Positions 49,801 through 61,800 of a DNA stretch of 64,000 nt are shown here, in pieces. The translations under genes and the position numbers were made by a program. A model generated the notes under the pieces. It did not search any database and had not been told where the DNA came from. It saw only the letters and a list, made by a program, of their open reading frames with translations. Source of the DNA: Salvator merianae (lineage: Eukaryota > Chordata > Lepidosauria > Squamata > Teiidae); NCBI GenBank assembly GCA_003586115.2, contig QVOM02000042.1, forward strand, positions 77,295,636-77,359,635, written 5' to 3'. The stretch's first letter is position 1. Each line of letters begins with the position of its first letter.

Positions 49801-52800
49801 CCAGAGTGTAAGGGATACAGACTTCACCGCATTGGTATTCATGACCCCGGCATTTCCTGGGCTTGCCTGTGGAACAGTTTGATAGACTTATTTGCATTCC
49901 AAATATTTCAAAGTCCTTGAGGGGGCTGGACTGTTAGAGCACCTTTCTTAATGTTAAGAGGGGCCATGCAGGTGAGCAGCCGAGTCTGCTTCCTGCCTCC
50001 CTAAATCTTATTTGCACATGAGGTGACGAGCCCTGCAAAGCAGGCTGCAACGGAGGAGAAGGCAAAGGTCTGAATACAGCCTGTCCTACTCACTCAGCTT
50101 TGGGAGAACCGGATTTTTAAAGCAAACATAAAGCTCACGTCTCACATTAGGGCTGGAGATTACTTGCAACACTAGTGTGAAATGGGCAAGGGGGGGTAAG
50201 CGTACAAAAGTGTTGCTAGAGTTAAGATATGATTTTATATGCTGTTATTTCTTCCAAGCCAGTTTTGGGTACTGATTAGTTTCTTTGAAGGGGGATGGAT
50301 TCTCCAGACAGAGTACAGATATTCCCTAGTATAAGAGAACTAGCTTTTAAAGTAAAGCCAACTGACACAGTCTTCAACTAATCCAGCCTGAAACCAAGAG
50401 GTTTAAGAACAGCTAACCAGTGACCCTCCCATTATGGATGAATTCTGGCTCTTATCTTTGCCTACCATTGACCCGAAGGGCTGAAGCTGAGTGAAGTTGC
50501 AGTTTAGCGCATCTGGAAGGCGCCACCTGGTCTACACTATCATTTTTATTGTTTACAGAATTTTAGTTTCAAAAGAATAAGCAAATAGAAATAATTACCA
50601 GCTAGGCCTTAAAGCAAGGTGTTCAGCTTATGGCCTTCAACATAAGCCACAAAATGAAAGGCATTCCATAAACATATTTAGGTGCATACTAGAGTTCATG
50701 CTGAAAAAGATGCTTACATCCAATCTCATCGCTCCCATCTCGGCAGTCACGTTCTCCATCACAGAGCCACAGATCTGGGATACATTCTGCAAGGTCACTG
50801 CATCGCCACTGGTGGATTCCACAGCTTTGTTCCCGCACATTACAGTCCTATAAAGAGACAACAATCAGAAGAGGAAAGTTACCGTTTCTCCTTCTGTCTT
50901 TGACATCCACTCCGCAGAGATCATCACAACTGAGAAGTCAGGCATGAAGCAAAAATGTTGACAGTATCTGAAATCCCCAGAGGTTGGCTAAGCAAATTGA
51001 GTGCAGAAAAGGCCCCATTGGTCCACAGAGCATCCATTCCTTTCCTGAATTACAATTCTTTCCACAAAGTAACATTCAATTGTTTATTTTTAGAATCTTG
51101 TATTGTGCATGTTGGGTATTTTCACGCTTTAAAACAACACTTGATAATGGGAATGTAAAGAAAATCAAAACTCAAAAAACTTTAATGGGGCATAGGTTCA
51201 GTTGACAGCTCCACCAGAGAAACAGAGCTGGAGATAGAAAAACTGAAAGGCCTGTTAACGATATAAAATATGTAACATTTAGATTTGCAGCCCACCAATA
51301 GCATTATAATACTAGACAATACTGAGACCTCCCCATATAACCCTCCTAAACTCCTCTTATATTTCATCAGACAGCATTTTAAAGTGCATATTTGGGTTTT
51401 TTTAAAAAAAATATTCACAATACCACACTTAAACATAACATTAAACAGTTACACATGTATTCATACATAATAATCCCCCACTGCTAATAGACAGCCCTTC
51501 CTTCTCACAGTTGGATGTCCCATAGATTTATTTCACTGTTTCCATGACCTTTTTACTCTGTAGAGCTGTCATTTCCGTCGCTCATTAACAATGTAACAAG
51601 CTATGCTCATTCTTAGGACTCCATTGATAGCTTTAGCAATTAGATTTTTCCTGGGATTTCAACTGGTTCTAATTTTGGAACAGGTTCTATAAATATTTGC
51701 CAAGTTTGAAGAAAGGCTTTTTTCTTTCTTTTTTCTTCTTTCTTCACCTCCCATTTTTGCTTTTTATAATGTTATATAGTAATTTACAAAAATCTCCCAT
51801 ACTTCCTTATACCCGTTTTCTCTGATTAGTTCTGCTAGCTGCTGCATCTTTTTTTTTTTTACAATTAGATATTTAACTGCATATAATAAGTAATTCATTA
51901 ATTGATGATGCTTCATAGGAATGTTTGTTAAAACATGTAATATATAAAACTGTGGATCCATATTTGGAGTTATTTCAAATATGTCTTGATGTATTATTCT
52001 CCAGAAGTTGTTTACCTTTTCACATTCCCACCACATATGGAAATAACTAGTTTATAGCAACAACCTCACCACCTGGCGGTATGTGGTATTTTAGTTACTG
52101 TTGTAATATTGTACAGGTTCTGTACCACCTATAGATGACCTTTGTAAAATTTCTTTCATTTGTGAAGTGCTTAAATTTGTTTACAATAAATAAAGTGAAA
52201 GGCAACACGCTATTATGTGCATTAACTAAACATCAGGAATGCTTGACAGAAGCTAAAACCCGTTTGAAATAAATTCTACCCAATTCACAGAATTCAATTT
52301 CACACAGTTATCTCTGGGTAATAGACCAAATCTTCATTTGACTGATGCCATTATAAATCTATTTGTTATTGCTACCTTTTCATCAGTTTTATCTTTGCAG
52401 TCTGCATCCCCATCACAAAGCCACTCCTTTAAGATACACTCTCCACTTTCAAGGCACTTGGCTTCATCCAGCTGGCAGAACTCTAGCCTGGAAACAGGGC
52501 AGTCACTTTCATCTGAATGGTCCTTGCAGTCAGAGCTCCCATCACAGCGGAAAGCATTAGAAACACATTGACCACTTTTACACCGGAACTGTAGCTCACT
52601 GCACTCTGCATGAACTGCAAACAGATAGTAGCATAAATCTTGGCATGGGTCTAAATGGTGCAAAACCTCAATAAGGGATTAATGAAGAATTGATACATAT
52701 TTCATGGCAATCCATACGAACAATTACGAGAATAAGTTGTCCTTTCCTTGGTGTCATGGCACAATATCTGACTCATAGAGTTTTCCATGTCCTTATGCAC

Positions 52801-55800
52801 AGACACCAAAAAGATTCTAACAACATTTATTTTGGCCTGGTGTATAACTCAAAGCAACAATTGTGGACAGACATGGGCCCTTTCTGCACTTGACCTTATT
52901 CCAGATTATATCTTGGAATAGGGATCTGCCATTTGCATGCTACTATCAAGTATGGCAGGCCCCACCTGGGGCCTGCTATAATCTGCACTAGCGTGTGGAT
53001 AGCAGGTCCCTATTCTGAGATATTGTCCAGAATAAAGCCAAGTGCGGAAAGGCCCATTATGTCCTCTGGAACATTCTCCCTTGACGACACAGCACCTGTT
53101 GCCAAATTCCATTCAACAAGGATTTAGTATACCTCTCAAACTGAAAGATCAAGTGCAAAAATAATATGAGAGAGACATTATAAAGTGGTACAGCACACAT
53201 GTTTAAAATTTGAAAATTGGAGAGGAAACTTTACTTATTTAAATGGAATCAGCTAAGACTGACAGATGTGGCTGCTCCTACTTGAACATCTAGAGTCTAC
53301 ACATAATATCTAAATATTCTGGTGAAACCTCTTTCTAGAATTTGCAAACAGAACCTGGGTGAAATAGCTTCCAAAGGGGCTCCTCCATCAACAGTGCAAT
53401 TGTGTGGATAATACAGGATCAGACATGAGGACTGAAAGGTTGCATAGCAATCTTGGTGTCAAAGTTCAAAATTTGATCAGAGATCTAAATTTGAGCTAAA
53501 GACAATAGTTCAAAGCTACATTCCCCCCATTTACTGTCTAAGCAATGTGGGCATTGAAAGAATCTTAGCACATCTAGCCAATGCCCAAAGTTCTGTGACA
53601 ACAGAGAGTTGACAACTGCATCCTTAGCAGTGTGTGGTGGTGGTGTTCTCAGTTTGAGGCATAAATCTTTCCACCTCTGCTGGACAGTTGCAAGGGTTGG
53701 TATACTTCTGAACCAAGACAGAGAGAATGTTCTTCAGGGCATTTGTCAAGAGAAAATTGTCCCTGAATTAGAATACAAGATATCCCTCTCATTTTGATAC
53801 AAGATCAGGATTGCACAGCATTATTAACAGCAGTATCAGCTAGTGCCCATTGTGCCTAGCAAGGAAGGAATGTGACTAGGGGGCAAGGAAGCAGGACCAA
53901 GAGTCAGAATAGCTAAAGCTAGTGGCAGGCAAGGCAGCACTCTGGTTGCAATTCTGTGCAAACACACAAGAAAAATGGATCCACTCCAGTATAATGGATT
54001 ATGCACGACTTAGTCATCCCTGATCAGAAACCTGCATGAAGGAGAAATGGAGAGAGAGAATTCAAGTTGGAAGCTTCTAGATATTTGGGAGTGGGTACTT
54101 TGCCTGTATGAACCCACTATCCCTAGGAATGAACATGTGCATAACTGACGTGACCCAAACATATACCCATTGGCCCCACCTGAAAATCAGGCTGGCTTGT
54201 TCCAACACTGGCTTACCGCAGTTCTGTTCATCCAAACCATCAGCACAATCAGGACTTCCATCGCATACGAAACTCTCAGGCACACATTGAGTGTTGTTAT
54301 CACAACGTACGGCGCAATCTGCTGTTGGCACCCAACAGTTCGATTCATCTGAGCCATCAGGACATTGTGCTATTCCATCACAGTAGTATCGCTCGTTAAT
54401 ACATCTGTAGCTATTCTTACACTGGAACATTCCTTTAAAAGGACACAATGAATTCAGTATTCAAGTCATTCTATAAAACAATGTGATGTATTTTGAGGTT
54501 AAAATAAAATCAAAGTTGCCAAATGCTAGAGCTTTAGGACAGGAGAAGAGGCAATACTTTTGCAATGTAGGAGTCCTTGGAACAGAACCCTAGCAGATAT
54601 CTCACCACCAGGCTAGGTAACATCATCAGATTTAGCTTGGAGAATTTCTGTGTTAACACTCTAACCCTGAACTACAGATATTTTCTACTGTCGCAAGAGG
54701 TAATACTGTCTTGACTTCATTTCTAAATGACAAAAAGATTGGTACTATAATTATGCAGATTTTTAATGTAGAGCAACACTCTAATTCTAAAGTTGTAGGA
54801 GACCTCTTTAATCCAGTTCAGAGTCTGATAGATCCCTATTAAGCTTCAGAAGTTCCTGCCAATATTAGTCAACATGAAAAAGGTTTGGCTTATAGAGTCA
54901 ATCTCTGGTTACAATAATACCTAGAACTAATTCCTCTGAATTTAGTCCAACCAGATTGAGTGTGAAGGAGGGAGGTTGAATGGGTTACATTTTCAAATAT
55001 GTTTTAGTAATTTTTATGGTACACAGTGTCGCATCCTGGACCCTCCCATTAAAGGGCGGGATACAAATATTATAAATAATTTAAGCAAACAGAAATATTT
55101 TCATTATTTGTTTTCTTCCATTTATTAACTTTTCCATGGAATGTCACGCACCTCCCTCACCATTATTTTAAGCAACATTTTGTAAGAAAGTAAGGGGAGA
55201 ATCAATGACAATTTTATATTGACATCAGAACCCTTGAAGCAAACCCTTCCATTTAACAATCCACAATTACTACAAATAGCTCTAAGGATGCACTGAGTAA
55301 GGCGTTTACATTAGGGAGAAAGCCACATTTGCACTGCTGTCAGCATTTGAGACAATAACATTATCCTCAGAAATGGGACCAGGAGAATGAACAAGGAAGA
55401 TCTGCCAGCCACATTATTTAATAAGTGCCCACGCCTTCTGTATTGCGATTGAACACAAAGGTGACTACAGAAATAAATTATTTTTTTATTTTGTTATCCA
55501 TTTTCAGTTTTACTCTTCTATCTCATTTACTGATCTTATTGATCTGAGAACATGTAACAGGGTAGTATAAAACTCCAATCAAATAAACATACTATCCTAA
55601 TAAATTCTGTTTATTATGTTAGATATTGTTCTGCTACGTCTTTCAGAACCTTCCTTCTCACATGAATTAAAGTTGAGTTTCATTCAAAACATGGCACTTT
55701 TAGCTGGGTTGTGCCTTGCAGGACAGATTCAAGAGTCTCGATTTTAGGAAGATCCTTCTTGGGAGAAGAGACAAAATGGTGTAACATTTCCAATGAAATA

Positions 55801-58800
55801 CATTTTTCTAGTTTAGAATAGTGTTAAAGAAGGTGTCTCAAGTCATGTTAGAATTATAAAAACACAATTAAAAATGAACCCATAAAACCAATAAATAACA
55901 CTGCTTGAAAGGGGAGGCAAAGCCATTTTTTCAGCCAAGAGGTGAGCTGAAGAGAGAAGTCTTCACCACTGCCTCCCTATATGTTCTTACACCCTTATGG
56001 ACCAGCTTTACAGGTTTTGCCATCTGATTCATTTAGAAAATTTTGTACAGCTTTGCCCAACATGCCTGACAGATTCTCTTGCCTTTAATTTTGTTGCTAA
56101 TATTTTAATTTGCTTTAATCAGATGAGGGTCTTGTATCACAAAGTGTATTTCAGTTAAACTGATGGCCCGTAACACAGAAGAACTTAAGAACATAAGGGA
56201 AGCCCTACTGGATCAGGCTGTAGTCTATCTAGTCCAGCATCCCATCTCATACTAGTAGCCCACTACTTCCTTCTGGGCATTCTCTACCAGAAGATGAGGG
56301 TAAAACTTCACCTGCTCTTGAATTCCCACAAATGGCCTTTAGAGACATTCTGCCTCTCTCTCCAACCCAGAGATGGTAACTAATCACCCATTTGAGTAGC
56401 CACTGGTACACCTGACCTCCATGAATTTGTCTAAGTCTTTCTTAAAGCTATCCAGGCTAGTTGCTGTCCACCACCTCTTAAGGTTCTAGAACTTAATACC
56501 TGGATTACTACAGAACTCAGAACAGAAGTTTTCATCAGACCCATCTGAACAGTCCTCTTCTCCATCACAGAAAAATTCATAGGACACACATTCTCTGTTA
56601 TTTTGGCAGGCTAATTCAGCCCATCCGCAGACCAGAGTAGTCAGGACTGGAGTATTTCTGGTCACACTTGTGGTTTCACGAGTCTTCAACTTAGTGGTTG
56701 TTTCCGTGGTCCTCATCACTTTTGTAGTTGTTGCCATCTTGGTTGCAGCTGTAGTTGTTTTTGCAGTTGTAATTTTGGCAGCTGTAGAAGCAGTAGTAGT
56801 CGTACTAGCTGTTGAAGTTCTACTTATGGTGGCAGCTTTTGTTATAGGAACAGATTGCCCTGCAACTGGAAAGTTAGCAATGCATGTCAGTTTCAAACTT
56901 TGATGATCTATTATTATGTTGGCGGTTCACGTATTGACACTTTTTTTAGTTGAGGCATCATAGCACCTATGTTATGGTGGCATCCCTGCCTACTATAAGC
57001 AGCCAGTTTTGCCTCTAGTTCACCAAACTGGTGCTGTATTTCTGGTCCAACCTCATGTACAGTCACCAGGTCTGAAGCTTTACAGTAAATACAGTACTCT
57101 CAACTTTGGCATTCTTTCCTTGAGACCTTGGGAAACAGAGAAGGCAATGGCTTTCCCCACCTAATTCAAGAGTTTTGCCTCTACTTCAAAAGAGAATACT
57201 TTTTTTTTTGCAAAACTCATGTGACTCTTTTTGGAAATAGTATTAATCTTTTTGAAAAAGTCATCTTTTACCACTGACTTCCAAGGGACAGTTCTAATAC
57301 TAAAACACTGATTTAGTTTAACACACTGTATTTTTAAAATTTCAGTGTAGCCTGAGCTGCCTTTGTAGAGAGAAGTCTATAAGGCACCACCTTACAGAAT
57401 CAGACTACGGATTTCTCTTGCCCAATAGCCCTTAGTCCAATGCTAAAGAAATTGACAAGCTGGGCAACAGAGACCATATCCCATCCCAAGAATACCCTGC
57501 ATCGAGTATCCAGGCATGATGGACTACCAACCAGAGGTGGTCACCATCTCATGGAGAAACAATCTCCAAAGTTCTCAACTGATCTTTAAAAAATACACCA
57601 ATTTTTTTATGTCACCATCTCCTGCATCAACCTTTTGTAGCTGTTTTGTGTACCAACAGAATCAAGGTTGTGGAAAGACTGTAGACTATTGAAGTGCATT
57701 TTGCAGAATAGGCTCCTCGTAAGAACTGATCAAGGTCCACCATTCCACCACGGTTGGCCTAAATTCAACATACCAGGTTTCAAATTTGAGTCAAAGATAA
57801 TGACAGCCTTTTGCACATTGGCTGCTTGTACAGCAAATGGCTTCATTGATCTTCTGTTCCAGAGCACAAGTGCTGTTTCGTTGAATGTCACCAGGTAAGG
57901 CCCATAAGCAGCTGCAACCCCATCTCTCCATCTGTCTTTTAGATTATCCGTCCTGTGTGTGATGAGATTCAGCACCTTAAGCACTGCAAAACATAGGAGC
58001 CAATATTCAGCTAATGACAACAACATTATTCAAAGTATAAATGTCTGAGCAGAGCAGATTTTTTAAAAAAATTACGCACAGCATACTTTAATGTAACTTT
58101 GTAAAAGTCCAACACAATTGGAAGATTTGATATACCTGAAACAACAGTTTCAGTCCTGGGACTTTACTTAAATTCACGCCCAAGTTTTAATTCAGTTTCA
58201 GAGCACCTTCAGAATGAGAGAATACATCAGCAAACAAACTCAGCTTCTTTCCACATTATCTAACCCAAAGGTGGATTTTCTGAGTTAGTTTATACCAGAA
58301 GAATACAGTCTGTCGCTTTGCTGACTGTAGCTGGATTAAAACTTAGGTGTGAACACATGATTTCAAATGCCAAAGATCCTTTTCAGCAAGGAAACTTTTA
58401 ATGCCTTGAGTTTGAATGTTTCTTTTTTAGCCATGTTAATTCTACTACTACACCCTTTAACTTTACTGTTGTAAATATTATTCCTTAAGGTTAAGCTTAG
58501 TCAAGATCAACCATTTTTCTTTCAGAGTTTCTAGCTGTTCCAAATACTGGTACTTTTTCACTTTTACAAAGTGAACACTTTAAAGATTAATTATTGTGTT
58601 ATTCCAACACTACATAGGAATTCCCAGGCTGAGAAAATCATTTTCCTGGTTAACTTCTCATATCCAGTAATTTCAAGTATATGTTTGGCTGTGATCATAC
58701 ACAAGTTTAAAAAACCATATCTGAGGCAGCTCAGAGATGGTTTGCAAGTTGGATCATTCACATGCTAGTCTGTCCATCTCCCCTCGCATGAACATTCTAA

Positions 58801-61800
58801 CTAAATTAGAGGTGGAATGAGAACATGAGGGCCACACACTATCGCCTCTAAGGTTCTTTTGGAATGCTTTTTTGCTATGTGTGACCACAGCTATTTGTTT
58901 TATGCAAACACTTTGAGATTTGTGTACAGAAAGTGATATGCTATATAGTGTCATAATAACCAAGTTTTCAGTTTTATAGAAAGATTCCATTAGTATGTGG
59001 CTTCTCATTATTAAACAGCTTCTTGTAAAGTCTTTTGAGCATAAAATTTGTAAATTCCAAGTGGGATGATCACAACTAAAGGCCCTTTTAAATTAATGCA
59101 ACTTATAGAGTAGGGTGGCAGGATGCAGGGGGTATGTATGTGGAGGGGGGGAACTGAGAAGAACCAAAGGAATTTAACCATGTTACCTTATATTGTTTCC
59201 TGTATTTTTGCAAATGTAGTAAAAGACTACATTTCAAATGCAGATGCTTTTGTAGCAAGCATAGTTTACTCTAAAGTCATATTACACTTTTATATAACTA
59301 TTCTGATTTTAGCTGTTTTCATTCTTTGTACATCACTTCAAGACGATATTTTAATGGGAAGCGGCACATAAATATTTAAAATAAAATAAATGGTGTAACT
59401 CAGGGTGCTCATACTGCAGCCATCAGCTGTTACATGACTGCAGCTATCTTAGCTGCTGCACAATGAGCACCAGCAGAGACCAACAGCAATTCACCATTTG
59501 CCTTGGATGTCTGTTATCTACTGCAACCCAGACTCTGACATTCTAGCTTAAGACGCTTAACATGGAATCCCCTGTATGCTGCCCATGAGTTGTAATCGTA
59601 CAGCAACATCAGGCAAACCACAGTTATAACTGGACACAGTGGGGAAAAGCAGAACTAGAGTGGGAGGAACCTCAGACCTGCGACAATCCATTCCAAGTGA
59701 TATAGTAGAAATCAATGGGGCCAAACGAAAATCAAGACAAAGTTGCAGCTTTATTATTTACTAGTGCACTAGGGCAACTGTGCCATTAATCAAAAACAAT
59801 GGAGTTGCACCTTTTGGTTATCAAAACAAAGTTTATATAGAGTAATACAAAATGAGCAAATTATAATAAGCGTAATTCAGGCATACATATTCATACGCTT
59901 GACCAACTATATTCAAAAATATAGAGAGCGCGTAACATCACTAACTGGATATAGTAGGGCCCCAAATAAGCTGATAACAAGTCAGGCTAGAACAACGAGC
60001 TCTCTCTACTTCAAGGCTTCAAGGCTAACTTCTGCTGCTACTAAATTCATCTTATCTATTTGTTCCCAGTGCTTCATGCTTAGCTGTGCACATTCTACTT
60101 TTAGCTCAAGTTGAAATGCACTCTGTATACTGTTCCAAACTCCCATAATCCTCATCACAAAACTCCATTTTGGCTTTACAGCCCTGACAGTGATTGCTTA
60201 TTCATTTATTTCGGATTTCAAAGTGCTAGCCTATTCCCAAGCCAGAAAAGCAATTTTACAGTTGGAGTTCAGTTTTGCAGTAGGTAATATTTCCAACACA
60301 GCTACCATGAACTAGCATACAACAAAATGGAAGATGCCATTACCCATGTCTTTAGAAGTCCAAAGAAAACTGCATGAACTTGTGTCCAAGACCACTGGAA
60401 CATCTGTCCAGGTTTCATTCCATACTTCTTTGATATCCCTGCCATTAAGGTCCATTCTCTGGATAGGTCTGCCACTTTCAAGCCAGTACAGAAATGTTCT
60501 CTGCCAGTCCAGGAATATGTGCCATATAGCCATGTTGGCATGATAAAGAGTCTTTGTCATCATGCCAACAAAACTAGTAACTCTGATCTCAGTTCTGTCA
60601 CAGGTTAGCCAATACAGATCTCCAGTTGTTATATCAACAGTGGCTGCGCAGACTAGAAGGAAAAGAAAGACATAATTCAGTTTTTCTCTTCTATTTTAGG
60701 AAAACTGCCAGATGTGGATATGAACCATTTTTTTCCACCACCATTAATATGCACTGTTTGTATACTGTCACCCCTCACCCCTCCAGTTGACTTACTAGAG
60801 GGAACGGAGATGAGGTTCAAACTGGAAAAAAAAAAAGTAGATGCACTTATTGATCAGTTGGGATCCTTCTCAAGATTGGATTTTTTTCCAATCCTCATTT
60901 GGACTAGATATCTTGAGTCTTAACTAAATGTAAAGCTGAGCCTGATTGACTCAGAGATGACAAAGAGAAATACTGAGTCATGTCAAGATCCTCTTGGACT
61001 TTTTTCTAACAGCAGCACAACAGGTCATCAATTCAAACCGATGCAAAGCTCTTTAGCAATGATGGACTTTTACTTGATATGGCTGCCATTTCTGTCAACT
61101 GCTCCAGAAAAGTCGGACTCTTATGCCAGAGTTTCTGTCGCTTATGAGCTCATTAATTCCCACTTGTTCTGTTTAAGTGGGTTTTTAAAAAAAACGTTAT
61201 ACTCACCTGTAACTTTTTATAATGTTTGCTGTTAATAGCAGCTGCTTTCCATGGGTTACGAACACCCACCCTTAAAGTCAGCAGCTGCCACTAGTCAATA
61301 GTTCAAAATAAAGAAAAAAAATTAAAAAAGAAAAATACTGGGTCAAACTATGAAAGGCTGAAAAAATTAAAAAGTAAAAAAATAAAAGCTGAGTGGAAAT
61401 CACAGAAGAGGAGTAACTTCAAGAGACTGAGAAGTGAGGACAGAGCTCAGAGAGGAAGGGAGTTCCAATATAGAGAGGAACTGTCCTGTGGAAGATGGAG
61501 AACAGCAGTATGCGACAGTCAGCCCCTTCTTCGAAAAATGTCACTGATACCTGGACTTCTAAGATGAAGGATACCAATTAATGTGCAAATAATGTCTAGG
61601 GACAGAGAAAAAAAGCACCTATAAGCATTTATTGTCAGTGTTGAAAACAGGAATTACAGTTGCCTTCATCCAAACCAGTTCTAGTGATTGAAATCTTGAC
61701 CACTTGCAATGCCCATTTTCAGTGTCAATGACACCGACAAGAAATGCCTGCTAGAACTTTTCCCTCCACTGTCCCTTGTCATTACTTGTATTTTAGCTGG

